From: Membranipora membranacea
Lineage: Eukaryota > Bryozoa > Gymnolaemata > Cheilostomatida > Membraniporidae
Reading direction: 5' to 3'
NCBI GenBank assembly: GCA_914767715.1
Contig: OU612071.1
Location: 20,022,948 to 20,086,947 of the forward strand
Length of the DNA stretch: 64,000 nt
The notes under the pieces are model-generated. The model saw only the letters and a list, made by a program, of their open reading frames with translations, made no database searches and had not been told where the DNA came from. The translations under genes were made by a program, and so were the position numbers. This document shows, piece after piece, positions 12,160 through 24,565 of this stretch (within the stretch, counting starts at the first letter, position 1; every line of letters begins with the position of its first letter).

Positions 12160-13198
12160 TTATATCACTACTGATAAATAGAATTGCTGGACTGCTGATA
12201 AAACTGTAAAATGAGCTCATAAAATGCAACTATAAATAGAAAAAAATAAAAGTGGGAAAAGCATAGACTAAGATTTATTTGTTCAATGTATTAATTACAA
12301 TGGCACGGAAACAGTTACGCCTCAGATTTATACGTGCTTTATATGTGAAACACCAATAATCTAATTCTAAACAAACAAGTGATGCAACATCAGGCATTAA
12401 GCATTTGGCAATATTAATCGGGTCCACTGCTGAGTTTTTTAACTTAGCTACACTGCATATTACATGTACATCGACGGGGCATACTCGTCTTACTATAGCC
12501 TACTGAGTTGTATTGACTTTTATCCCCGATGGGCTGTCAAAGCATTGCAATGCTGAGTAGTAAATAACAGGAGGCGGTAATATTCTTCACATTTGAACAG
12601 ACCTTATTACATACTGCTAAAGAGAACAAAAGGATATATACAACGAAATAACAATGGCAGCGGCAGCAAAGTGGATTCCAAAAGAGCATTTGATTTCAGA
12701 TTGACTCTCAGTTTGTTTCCTAAGCTTTATTGGGTGTAGTGTGCTCAGATGTCTGCACTCTGCATTGGGATATAGAATGAGCCACAAACACAATAATATA
12801 TATTGAAATTGAATATGGGTTATCTTCTCTTTTTGAACGGGGAGGCAATATCTTCAATTCCTCAATTTGTTTTTATTTAACTTCTGGATACAAAACATAT
12901 ATCTACGCCTGCATGCTAGGAATTAAATCAGCCCTTGATTAGCAATAACTTTCTGATTTTCTCTTATTTGCTCCATTCATATCGTATCTCAAATCAGTTC
13001 ACTGGGAAGCAAAACCTTCAAAAACCTTTTACAAGATTTGCGAATCAATTGTTTTGTGATTCTGGTTAAATTGTCCAACATTGTGGCTGTATATAATAAC
13101 AAACAAACTAATAAAAGCTGAGGATTCTATTTTGATAATCAATTATATAACCTAAATTGGATGTAGGGAAGTGTCATAACAGATCTCCATGCACCCTT
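12160..13198. other. Unit 1 spacer, no gene recognised
   Basis: AT-rich, with no open frame of note, no RNA gene and no recognised transposon. It is nearly identical to 26280-27318 in unit 2 and absent from unit 3. Confidence 0.6.
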
Positions 13199-13712
13199 AA
13201 CCTTCGATCAACCACTAGTTGCTAGGCAGTGCACATAAATCAATGATTCTGGTTTGGGATTATAAAGACAAACTAACAAACAGGGAAGAGCATGTGCTAA
13301 TTCTCAACGTCGACGTGCAAACATTGCCATTTCAAACAGAAGGAGTTACCTCAGTGGTTTTTTGTCCCTTAACCTTCCATCAACCACTAGTTGCTAGGCA
13401 GTGCACATAAATCAATGATTCTGGTTTGGGATTATAGTGACAAACTAACAAACAGGGAAGAGCATGTGCTAATTCTCAACGTCGACGTGCAAACATTGCC
13501 ATTTCAAACAGAAGGAGTTACCTCAGTGGTTTTTTGTCCCTTAACCTTCCATCAACCACTAGTTGCTAGGCAGTGCACATAAATCAATGATTCTGGTTTG
13601 GGATTATAAAGACAAACTAACAAACAGGGAAGATCATATACTAATTCTCGACGTGCAAACCCTCGCATTTCAAAGAGAAGGAGTTACCTCAGTGGTTTTT
13701 TGTCTCTCTTAG
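13199..13712. repeat. 172-bp tandem repeat, three units
   Basis: Units start at 13199, 13371 and 13543 (aaccttc[cg]atcaaccactag). The third has internal deletions. Unit 2 has only two copies. The 63-aa open frames within it are periodic shadows and not genes. Confidence 0.92.
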
Positions 13713-14328
13713 CGGCTGCTGCAGATCTCGTTCATAGGAGAGGCACATACATGCTCTCCATCGCATTAACACTGTCACATCCAATTGAAAATATTACTTG
13801 TTTTGTCTAGATATGTGACTTTGTAATGTATCACAGTTTGAATGGTACCCATTTCCTCCAGATGCATATGAAAGAGACATAAATCAAAGGGCTTATTATA
13901 TAAAGGTTATGAACTTAACATCAACACCAATATATCACTGCAGGTCGATAATTACAAAAATGTTCACCTCAATCAATCATGAACACATCACCAAATTTGA
14001 TCACACTTGGAAATACAAATTGGTTTCTGTACACACCCACAATCTCAGATCCGCAATATATCAATGTCTGATGTGTAAACAAAAAGTCTCCTCGTAAAGG
14101 GGCGCAGGCACGGTCACTCAAATTATATTAATATTTTATCAAATTGGACTGCATTTCAAGTGCCATTTGTCCTACTGCTGGCTACTGCTAACAAACTGGA
14201 CCAATATCAATACCAATATGTTCTTTCCTGTACTCTAAGACACTTTTAGCATTGTATGTTCACTCTGGTAACTGAATAGTGCCACTGCAATATTTTGTCA
14301 ATGTATATCTTAGCTTTATATTCTCATT
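13713..14328. other. Unit 1 spacer end, no gene recognised
   Basis: AT-rich sequence leading into the next unit. A 62-codon plus-strand frame at 13909-14097 is shared with unit 2 (27847-28035) only because the two spacers are nearly identical; no known motif. Confidence 0.5.
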
Positions 14329-14673
14329 TGATAATGAAAAGGTACTTAAAATTTAGATGACGCATTGTCGAGACTCTGTTGCTGTGTATGTACACCAAAA
14401 CTAACAAACAAATAGCTATGAGACTGTAATTATAATACATAACAAGAGGTATCTGCTGTAAAATCTGGTATGAGCTTAAATAAGAAGAGAGCTTTACAGC
14501 TGGATTTTACACTTGGCCGTTAACCTGGAATTTTTAATTTACAATTGAGGCATGACCAAGAGATGATTGATGGTGTCAAACAGTGAAACTAGAATATCTT
14601 GCAAAGAACAGCTTGATCATAGGCAAACTCTAACCCGCTATAGCAGAAAATATCCCCATAATTACATCTGAAG

Positions 14674-14679
14674 TTTATT
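14674..14679 (-). promoter_or_regulatory. Poly(A) signal AATAAA overlapping the gene B stop codon
   Basis: Same TAATAAA arrangement as gene A, with the stop at 14678-14680. Confidence 0.5.
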
Positions 14680-17600
14680 AGGGTGCAGTTGCCAATCTGA
14701 GTCCATTTCTTTGTCTAGCCTTGTTATTTATTTGAGTAATAGGCCTATTTGCAGTCTGGATTCTATTTCTTCGCTGTCTTTTGACGCTTCTGTTTCTATT
14801 CCTCCTGCCAACATTGTTTTGCCTTTGCTGCTTATTTCTTCTGTTGCCACCCCTGACAGCGCCGTTGTTCTTTCTTCTACAGCATTGAAGACCCAGACCA
14901 CATACTCTCTCATTATACTCACAGATAAGAGGGGTTGTTAGCTGAACGGTTGACGACCCATCAACAACTGGACATATCTGCAACACACAAAAAAATCTTT
15001 TATATTGCTTGGTCATATTTGAGAAATGGCTATTTTATATTAAGAAAATGGATTTAATTGTGAATGTAAATATTGTGCGTTTGTGCATTCAAGAAGGAAC
15101 ACTGATTTGCCTCACTTTTTTTCCAATTAGGAAGGAAGTTCACCCTTGAATTATATACTTAAAGAGTATAACAACGTCGACCAGTGGTGAGCATACTTAC
15201 TGGAATTAAACAGTTTCTTGATTTCTCAGCTTCTCCCAATCCACCATTGATGCAGTTAAGTCCAGAATTTGATGGAGGGGGATCGTTGCAAACTCTCACA
15301 GCTCTCTGAATTGCCTGTATTCCAGGTGTTTGACAAGTAACAGAACAAGATCCCCAGTTTGACCACGGTCCATAGCCCCCATTCTGGGCTGACACAGGAG
15401 GCCGAGTAGAGGGCAGTGGTGCTTGGTTTGGGCAAGCCTAAAAGATTATGAAAAAAAAACCAGTAAAAACTGTTCTGAAGGAGGAATACCCATTATTGTG
15501 CCCTTTGATTATGGAGATATCAATACCTTGTGTAGTGTAGTCCGAGATATAAGAACCAAGGTCAGGGAGCTTTAGACAGTGACTACCTGCAGGATAGAGG
15601 AAGGGGAACTTCTGGGATGCGCAGGGGAGATGCGCAAGAGCCACGAGGGTGACAAGGAACCACGGCGAGACTAAGCTGAGCTAGACATACTAGAGAGGGC
15701 CAAAGGGCTACAGAACTGGTGAGAACCATACACTATACCTTGTAAGCGCTTTATTTGCTATCAGCTGAATTTCCCAGCTAGAGAATAATTGTTGCAATAA
15801 ATCTGACTCATTTGCAAATCAAACTTTACATCCTAACTCAGCAACTCACCGGTAAATTGCATGGTACACTTGTAGTTGAAAGTGTTCCACCGCATATTTT
15901 TTTAATTATCCGAGAACCTGAACCGCAAGTTACTGTACATCTCCCTGAGGTTTCCCTGCAGCGGCCACCACCAGTTCCTGATGATCTTTGTGTACCAACA
16001 CAAGCCTGTTTTTAAAAAGGTATAAGGCATTAGTTATCTGATGCTTCCAAAACATAACTGCTCGACTTAGCCAATTAACTCACCAGGCTTATGTGAATAG
16101 CCTCTATCGAGAGCCTTCACTCCAAAATAATTCACATTTGACGGTAGAAGAGAAAAGTCATAAGGTTCGACAATGCCTTCATCAAACAAACTGACGATGA
16201 TATAAAAAATCGTGCCACTCTCAACTAAAAGCAGCTCTTGCCTGAGACTTACATCATATATGAAACACTATGCAGGACCATGTGTGCAAGTCACTGTTCT
16301 TTTTCATATTCATAAGTGATTTCATTGTCATTCTTACAAATTCTTATCAATAAAGGGTCTCTAGTGAATATGTGTTGAAAAAACATTTCTAAAGCTAGCG
16401 GATTATGGTGTGATTGATTTGCCTTTACTATTTTGATGCAGAACACACTGCTGCTCTTTACCTGAGTGTTGCAGGCTCTGCTCTCTGTGGAACTTCCTGG
16501 GCAATTTTGTCCATTTCCTGCTGGTTCTGGGTTAGTGCAAGTACGGGATTTTGTTTGTGTACCACCGCCGCAAGGTCTCGAGCACACATCATACTTTCCA
16601 AAATCACTCCAGCCTCCATCGCACTACAATATAAGACAGTGGTTAGGGTCTTACGATATTCTATAGGGATACAGTATCACAGTATCTCGTATATTTGCAT
16701 ATTACTTGACCTTATCTCTTACCGTGGTGATCTACGCAACTTTCAGTGACCATTATTTATAATTATTCCCCAACAACATCGGTAAAAACACAAAACAAGA
16801 GAAAAACATCTTTTAACATGGTTTACTCACATCCTTAGTGCATTGAAATCCTGTCTGTGTAGTGATTCCTGTACAATCTTGACCATTCCCTGCCTGTGGT
16901 GGGTTGGTACATGATCTTGTTCTGGTCAGTGTCCCAGTACCACATGTAACAGAACAGGTACCACTCTGCCATTCGGTAAATCCTCCATTAACGTCACACT
17001 GCAAACGAAATACCAATATTTATAGATAAGCAAAAGTGGGCACTAGGAATTATTTTTTAATCATTTATTTGAATTTAATACAGGTGGCTGGAATATTGGG
17101 GAGCTGAAGCTTAACGCACTTCAAGCGTTGTTTTCAAAGAGCCAGTTCACCTGAGAAAGTCTAAATTGTTCCCCATATGTTTTAACTGAGTATGTTTTGT
17201 CTCTCATCCTAATTTCAGATCAGTTTCAAAGATCAACGCAAAATTCCAAATGTTTAGGATTAAAACCGTGTCTTTGTCAAATGAGCGATGAACTTACTAT
17301 TCTGGGATTGCAGGTTGCAATTCTGGTTGAGTCTCCAGGGCATGTCTGACCAGCTGCTACAGGAGTCGGGTTATTACACATTCTTGTGTCTGTTTGTGAT
17401 CCTGTGCCACAAGTAACTGAGCAAGTACCAAGCTGCCAATCTCCCCAATTTCCACTTACATCACACTGTAATCAATAAAATATACATTAAATATTACCAT
17501 AGGAGTCTTGAAACATAGCAAACAGGGGAACATTTTTAAGTAAAAACAATATAAACAAAAATATGATTTGTATGTTTAATTTGCTTGTGTCCAGTAAAAG

Positions 17601-20600
17601 GGCCTATATAAGCTTACAATGAAATATGAATCGGTAATCGAGGCATACAAGACAATTTTAGTTACTTTGTGACAAGAAGCTAATTTACAATACGTTCCTA
17701 AATCTTAATGGGAATGGTGTTTGGACACCATTCCTGATATTGGGTTGATACAGTATCTACAGGATTGCATGCACATCTACTCGAGATATTTTCCTTTTTG
17801 GAAGTACTTTGGTGTTCTTTATATTATCAGAGAAAGAACAAGACCGATTTACCACCGAGACATTTTATGCAGGGCATAGTATTGAGCCACCATAACAGAT
17901 TGGGTGTTATTTCACCATTGAGCAGATAAATTAGTCCCACAGTATCAGGAAAAGGAAGTGACAAGATTATTGGGCATTGTTATTCTCCCCAGGCTGGAAT
18001 TCGGTTATATACAATACAAACTCTCTGACTACCTGAAGTTAGGAGGCAGTGAGTGTGGCAATACCATTTATACTTTTTGTTTAGTTCTTAAAGACTTTGT
18101 TTGAGGCTGCTCTTTTGTATCACATATTATTCTCCATATTTTATTCTATCATGTTGGCGATTTTCAGCTTTTCAGATTTTCCGAGAATAAGATGCAAATA
18201 CAAAAGAGCAGCCTCAAACAAAGTCTCCAGATATAACAAAATGTGAGTCTTCAGCACTTCTTACAACAGAATGTATGAACTTGAAGGGCAACCAAGGTTT
18301 CGAAGGGAAGCATAAATGGGAGTAATGAATGTGTTTAGCAGCATAAGTTTCATGCATGACGCCATGCAAAACTCAAAGTAGTTGCTGACTCTTAGCTGAG
18401 CACACTAAAGCTTCGGGGAGGTTGAAAGATGTTGCTGTAATAATTATAAAGCACAGGCTAAATATAACAGGAACAGGAAAGTGCTCTGTGAGGTTCGATA
18501 TTATTTGAGTTTGGGTAGCAATTAAGCACCTAATGGATGAAATGTTTCAAGAGAATTCCCACTGAAAAATTATCCGATTTATATTTGGCCTTTTTCCCTA
18601 TGCATAAGGTTCAATCTGCTATCAATCAATGAGTACTTGTTTGAAACCCTCATTTGAAAGTCTTCAGCACTTGTTAAAACAGAATTTATGAACCTAACTT
18701 ACTGATTTTATGAAGCATACTCTAGAGTCGGAGGCCGGTCCTTGACAAGCTGTGCCATCATCCATAGGAGCTGGCATTGTACATGTCCGGGTTCTTTCCA
18801 TACTTCCGAGTCCGCAAGTTGCAGAACAACTTCCCCACTGTGACCACTCTGTGAAGCCCCCTTCAGTAGGACACTGGATAAAGCATGAAAATATTATTCT
18901 TTACCACAGGACAACTGATAATACTGCGAGCCTCTTGTGAAGTTGCGTTGCCCACATTCAGCTTAGTCTTGTATTTGTGAGTTAAGAAAATCCGCACGTT
19001 GCTAGCTATTCAGCAGAACAGCAATTATGATATTCTTAGAACAGATGTTAATATGTTCACGGGTAGTACTCCAAAACTTTCAGCATAGGTTACCCATAGT
19101 CAATTTCTTCATGCTAGCTCTGAAGTGTTTTGGTACATACTCACAACATTATTAGACTCGCATACAAATTCTGTTTGTATGTCAGCGCCTGATGATGAAC
19201 AGTCAGATCCACCAAACTGAGGTACCGGGTTATTACAAATCCTCTGCCTGGTCTGCCTGCCTGATCCGCATGTCGCAGAACAATCTCCAACAGTCATCCA
19301 GTCGGAGTAACCTCCGTTCACTGGGCACTGGAAATGATGATTGAGACGATTGCAAGCCACATTTAATGCTGATCAGAGGATGACTATTTAAAAGTCCGTC
19401 CATTTCAACATCAAAACACTACCGATGTATAATCAGTTCGATGCAAACTAATATGAATCAATAGAAACAAGTCATTGGTGTCTAAATAGTGTTCACTTAA
19501 GCCAACAGATTTCCTTTACAATACATTACCCAACTCTTCTTACATTTGGTACAGGTTGGATACATTGTGACTCCTTCGTGTCTACCCCTGAACAACCGAG
19601 GCCTGAACCTGCTTGGCCAGTACATTGCCTGGTGAAGATGGCAGTTGCATCCTCCCCACAGGTAGCTGCGCATTCTCCTGTTTGCACCCAATTGGACCAG
19701 AACCCATCCACTGGACACTAAAGTAAGACAAGGACATGTTCAACTCGCAATCACTTATGCAATAAATAGAAGTTGGCAAATGTATAGACATCAAATATGG
19801 CTCAATCCATTGTTCAATCGAGTAGTGGTTATGATAATAAAACATTTGTGAAGCAAAAATATAGTACACATTGGCTACAAGGACAAGTGATTACTCACAA
19901 CTACTATTGGAGTACAGGCGACAGTAGAAGGTTGTTCCATGTCACCTCTGCAGTCTGATCCACCAAACAAGGGTAGAGGATTTGTACACTCCCTTGTTTG
20001 GATAAATGTCCCAGCTCCACAGGTAACTGAACACCGACTTGTTATGGCCCATTCAGTAAATCCTCCATCGACCGGACACTGCAATCAAAAATTTATAATT
20101 ACCAAATAAACATGAAATTAAAATGATGACCATCGAACCCATACCACAGCACAGCACATCTGCCTGGGATTACTCCACTTAAAGCTTGAAGTAAAGGGCC
20201 AAATATATGGAAGAAAGAATAATCTAATAAAATCCTATATATATATATATATATATAATTATTAGGAATGTCTGAATATAGTTTGTCCTCAGCTATATTG
20301 TACTTAGAGTTTTGAATAATGTTGGAAATTGAATCTGCCTAATAACCTTATTAAGATGCGCTTATTCTTCGCTAGTTAAAAATCGGAGGGTACTTGGGGA
20401 TCATATAGTAAAACTACTTACTGGTCCAAGATTACATGGTGATATTGCTGTCTCTGTGTCAGCACCGTATTGAGTACAATCTTCTCCGCAGTATGCTGGT
20501 GCTGGATCAGTACAGGTCCTTGTTCTAAAGCCAGTTCCCTCTCCACAAGTTGCAGAACAGGTTGCATGAGCCCAGTTTGTATAACGACCATTTACTGGAC

Positions 20601-22505
20601 ACTGATAAATCAATGTTACCATGTTAACTTTGATACGGCTGTTTTAATTTACAAACAGGTGATTTCAGTTGTACGTGTACATACATTAACTGTGAATCTC
20701 TATTTGTGAGCATATACAGGGTCAATTATTCTAAAAACCATTCAGTCATTAAGATGCAACTAATTCATGTCATTAAACAACCCAATAAGAAAAAAGCTGT
20801 GATTAGCTGAACTTTGTTGTACTTACTGGTAGCGGTGTTACTGTAATAGTGAGATAAAGATCGGCAGGACTCTCTAGTGGGTCACACTTATTGTTTGAAC
20901 GGCGAGGCTCACATGTCACTGCTGCTCTCTCACCAGTTGGGCAAGGCAGAGTTACACCATAAGTATATGAGGCAGATGAGTGCAATAGAACTTCTAAGCT
21001 GCCAGGTCCATCTGAGCAAGCGGAAAAGATAAGTCATGCATTTAATTCATTGTTGCGAAAGCATATTTTTTACTTAGTTTATTTAAAGCTTTTCTTTGGT
21101 GGTCTCAACGAAAAATCCAAAATAAGAGTACCACTAAATGCTATCGCAGGTGTTCTTGAACTAACTTTACTGAAATTGGCGTGTGTTTGAACGAATAATA
21201 ATAATGAAAACCCAGTTACTGTCTCACCCACCTCCAGCATCAAGTGTGATTGTTCTTGAGCCTCCGATACTGAAGCTTACGGGAGTAGCTGATGTTGTCG
21301 GTACTGTTTTACAGACTGAGTCCAGATTTACCTGGATTCCACAACCTGGACCACATATATTACCACGATTCTGCGCTAAAAATCCATAACATAGGAAACT
21401 GTAACATTGATGTGAAATTGAGAAGAAAAGTATTGTTCATTACTACCCTAAAAGCTAGGGGACACTCTGTTGTTGCTGCAAGAAAGTTACATATTTAGGC
21501 TGTACATGAGTAACAATGAGTTTTTGTGTTTTCAGGTTTGATCCAGCTTGTAGGAAACTCAGGGGCCAGAGAGTTTAAAAGTTAAGTCCAATGAGCACTA
21601 GCGCCAAACTTCCATGGTAACTGGTTTGATGTGGTATGTAACTCAAGTACTGATGCTCAACTGAAAACAATCACAGTATTACTGACTAACCTCAAAAACA
21701 AGGAGGCTGCTCTGAACTTGCTTCAACAGAGCTACGTCTCTAGGCTGTACATGAGTGAAGATTTGATTCCCAAAGCTGAGCTTGCGAGTTTAAACCATCT
21801 TTTAACAATTTGGTGGCCATCTGAAAATGAAGTCCAATGAGAAAGATCATCAAGCTTACCTGGTTCGCCAGTCACGCACAGGCTGAAACCTCCGTTTGGA
21901 CCAGATTGCGCAATATTCTTGTCGTAACACTCAGATACAGGTAATATACAGATCAAACGACTCCCAGAGGCATCACACTCCCTTTGTTCAACTTTTAAAC
22001 AAGTTTCTAAATGCGTGCATGAATCAACTGCAACAACATAAACAAAGACTTTTCCTGTTATGTTAATTCTGAGTATATATATAATATTGAATAATTAATG
22101 TAGATATATAGCTATCACATAAGACAGGTTATAACCATGAGGTATGACCTAGACTAAGAATACTGACATGTTGACAACATGACATATTGACCCTTAGACA
22201 AAATTGATATTATATTTTATCACACAATGAACAACTACATGAGTTTCAATCAAGAAATCTGAGGAGACATCTTTGTGTTTCTGCAAGTCTAATGAATTCT
22301 ATATTTATCATAAAGTTTAACTTACATTGACAATGCGCAGATGCTGTAAGGTATACCACTGCTAGACCTACAACAGATAAATAAGTGAGTTATATCATAG
22401 GCCATATGCCAACATAGGAGTGATGTGGTTAAATTGTAGCCAATTGAGTTCTCACAATTGAATGGACTTACCGACAATCACCAACATATTCCCTGATTGT
22501 TCCAT
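14678..22505 (-). CDS. Secreted multi-TSP1-module protein, paralog B (16 exons, 883 codons)
   Basis: Exons: 22472-22505, 22326-22367, 21860-22027, 21232-21375, 20827-21011, 20422-20601, 19899-20078, 19544-19717, 19145-19327, 18703-18873, 17298-17465, 16831-16998, 16462-16623, 15850-16005, 15201-15437, 14678-14977. Every exon matches gene A in length except exon 4, which is 15 nt longer. No stop or frameshift was found, so it should be functional if transcribed. Domain order is as in A: signal peptide (starts [12 protein letters not shown]), six-Cys segment, variable segment, linker, ten TSP1-type modules, basic tail. Differences from A are scattered single substitutions outside exon 4, such as N to S in the WGDW module and an ERVC change in the final exon. 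The exon 8 donor is GTAAGA. Intron 10 carries a 135-bp inverted-repeat element that A lacks. Confidence 0.87.
16084..16267 (-). other. Conserved open segment in intron 13 of gene B (cryptic exon)
   Basis: 61 open codons ([18 protein letters not shown] at the start) bounded by an AG acceptor at 16268-16269 and a GTGAGT donor. The length of 184 nt would shift exon 14 out of frame and give an early stop. It could be an NMD-type switch exon or a fossil. Confidence 0.4.
18092..18226. mobile_element. 135-bp inverted-repeat element (MITE) in intron 10 of gene B
   Basis: Ends are agactttgtttgaggctgct and its complement; the arms are about 35 bp. It is flanked by TTAA on the left and a diverged CCAG on the right. 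The empty site is intact in gene A near 3770. An ortholog is at 32060-32193, and a longer relative with the same ends is at 46228-46810. Confidence 0.85.
20237..20260. repeat. (AT)n microsatellite in intron 6 of gene B
   Basis: The run is short in gene A (about 5786-5796), medium here and long in gene C (34202-34249). Confidence 0.85.
21325..21362 (-). other. Paralog-variable segment of exon 4, gene B
   Basis: 38 bases, encoding about NICGPGCGIQ with two cysteines. Flanks match genes A and C. It is 15 nt longer than A and 3 nt longer than C, so the frame is kept. Confidence 0.85.
21631..21840 (+). pseudogene. Non-LTR retrotransposon ORF1-like fragment in intron 3 of gene B
   Basis: Ortholog of the gene A insertion, encoding the same [12 protein letters not shown] motif. 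It is inherited from before the duplication. Confidence 0.45.
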
Positions 22506-22865
22506 GATGCTCTCTGCAGAGCTTTCCAGTAAGAAATGACAACCGGTCATCCTTGTCCTCTTTAATATACGAACTGGGCAACCTCATTAATCATTTTAAG
22601 CCTCCTCGTTCTCTGCAACCATAAATGGGTTTAATGGCTTGGCTAAGCTGTTTGAAGCCAGGTGACAGAAATAACACTACCTGATATTCCATGTTTACAA
22701 AGTATATAATCAAGGCAATTTATTTTTTTCCTGTGCTGTGTTGGTCAGAGAGAATTAATTATGATCTAGCTGTAGCAGCATCCTGTCAATTAGTCAGTCG
22801 CTACATCCTATGTCGTAATAGACCTTTTTTGCGGGGATAATTCATTATCTAAGCACACCTGGTAT

Positions 22866-24565
22866 TAGGCCAGAAGCAGCTATAGCATAAGTTGTTATGG
22901 CACGGACGATATTTGATGGCAGGATACTGATCACATTTGATACTTCATTGGTGTATGTTCTGTGAAATTCACTGGGTGTACCCAGTGTTGTAGTGGTCAT
23001 ATTTAGAAATTAAAAGGTGTTTTGTTTTGGCATTATATGATAACACATGAGCAAAGAGTTCAATGTGTGCCTCACTTTTCAGAAAGAAACCAAACTGTCA
23101 AAAAACTGAAAAACTTAGATATGCCAGTTTCGCATACTTTCCTAACACGCTAATGACATGATATGGGGATATGCGGTAGCACTGTCTCATATCAACCATC
23201 TCATGCAATGATAAAACATATACAATGTAGAACCCAGTACTATAGTCTTGACTTGTGCCAAGTGCATCAAACTCTTGCCTTCCCGCTAAGCACATATCGA
23301 TAGTGTGAATATTTGGGATATGCAGTAGTGCTGCGGCTGACCACTTCAACTGGGTACACACTTTTTTCCTACATCAAATTTGTCTCACGCCATCATGTTT
23401 TGAGCAGTCTTATGTCTAGGCCGCTTTTTGTCTTATTCTCGTTGAGATGTAGTGCTGTCGCTGACCACCTTTTAAAATGATGTGATATAATATCTTGTTA
23501 AAATCATACATATAGTCGTGTTTCCTGCTGACCATATTAATCACTTAACATTTCACTTACCTAACCGATTGTGAAGAAAATTTCAGGTATGCTGCCGCGC
23601 TGCCGCTGACATGATTGCTACAACCGGGTACACTCTCAGTTTTGGATTCAGCACGTTGTTCTACCCTAGATATTCCCTTCTTTTAAACTCGTAACTTTTT
23701 ACATATTATTAGCGATTTTGAGAAAAATTGCAATATGCTGCGGCGCTGCCGATCTTCTGCTGACATGATTGCTACGACTGGGTACACTAGACCAAGTTTG
23801 ATCCTTTTTCCTGCATTCCGAGCTGTGGCTCCCGATCCACTGGTCACGCCGCGGCGTGACCAGTAGATTGGGAGCAATGGGCATGCAGGCAATTGGATAA
23901 AACTTGTTCTAGGTTACACCCTATTTCTTTATATTCAGCACGTTGTTATACCCTTGAAACACCTTGTATTTAAACCTTTAATATTTCACTCATTAAAAGC
24001 AATTTTTAGAAGAAATGGGGATATGCTGCCGCGCTGCCGTTGACATGATCGCTACAACTGCGTACAACCTTAATTTTAGATTCACCACAGTGCTCCACCC
24101 TGGAAACACCTTTTATTGAATTCTTGACATTTCACTTATTATATGCAATTTTGAGAAATATTGCGGATATGCTGCTGCAAGACAGTATCATACTAACCTC
24201 ATAAAGATCTGACATACTTATTGAAAATTTTAAATTTGTCCTGATCTAACACGAGCAGACTTCTGCAAGTTTACTTGGTAAATAAATTGGCAAGTCAACA
24301 AAATCCCCACAATGCAGTTTCAACCTGGAATTCCCTGAAGATTAGATTAGTAAGATTACACAGAATAGGAGTTATGACCCCACACATATAATGCAAAAAC
24401 AAAACACCTTTTAATTTCTAAATATGACCACTACAACTGGGTTCACCCGGTGAATTTTACAGAAGAAACATCAATGAAGTATAATATGTGATCAGTTTCC
24501 TGCCATCAAAAATTGTCCGTGCCATTATTTTATAGAGCAGTTACAGCTAGGCTGCTTCTGGCCTA
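22866..24565. mobile_element. Large terminal-inverted-repeat element, unit 2 copy (1.7 kb, non-autonomous)
   Basis: The left end taggccagaagcagc mirrors the right end gctgcttctggccta. Unit 1 shows the empty site (cctggtattatctgaag near 8490), so this is an insertion. The right flank has extra TA repeats, which leaves the target duplication unclear. The left arm is truncated at about 23040 compared with unit 3. The interior has diverged direct repeats (atgctgccgcgctgccg.., then tgacatgattgctac) and a 48-bp near-palindrome, with no transposase. The superfamily is not determined. Confidence 0.8.
23828..23875. repeat. 48-bp near-palindrome with a 24-bp perfect core
   Basis: The core at 23840-23863 (ctggtcacgccg and its exact complement) is perfect, and the outer gctccc/gggagc arms match. 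It lies in the interior of the inverted-repeat element. The unit 3 copy is also perfect; the unit 4 copy is decayed. Confidence 0.9.

Larger units (their letters stand above)
1..14328. repeat. Tandem segmental duplication, unit 1
   Basis: The sequence starting tgataatgaaaaggtac at 1 recurs at 14329 and 28267 and, slightly changed, at 41721. Unit 1 holds gene A and the longest spacer, which has local triplication at 8400-10840. It lacks the small MITE found in intron 10 of genes B and C and the large inverted-repeat element found in spacers 2 and 3. Confidence 0.92.

Noticed and set aside
13199-13712. CRISPR-like array
   Set aside because: The units are long contiguous 172-bp tandem repeats with no spacer structure, in a eukaryotic genome.
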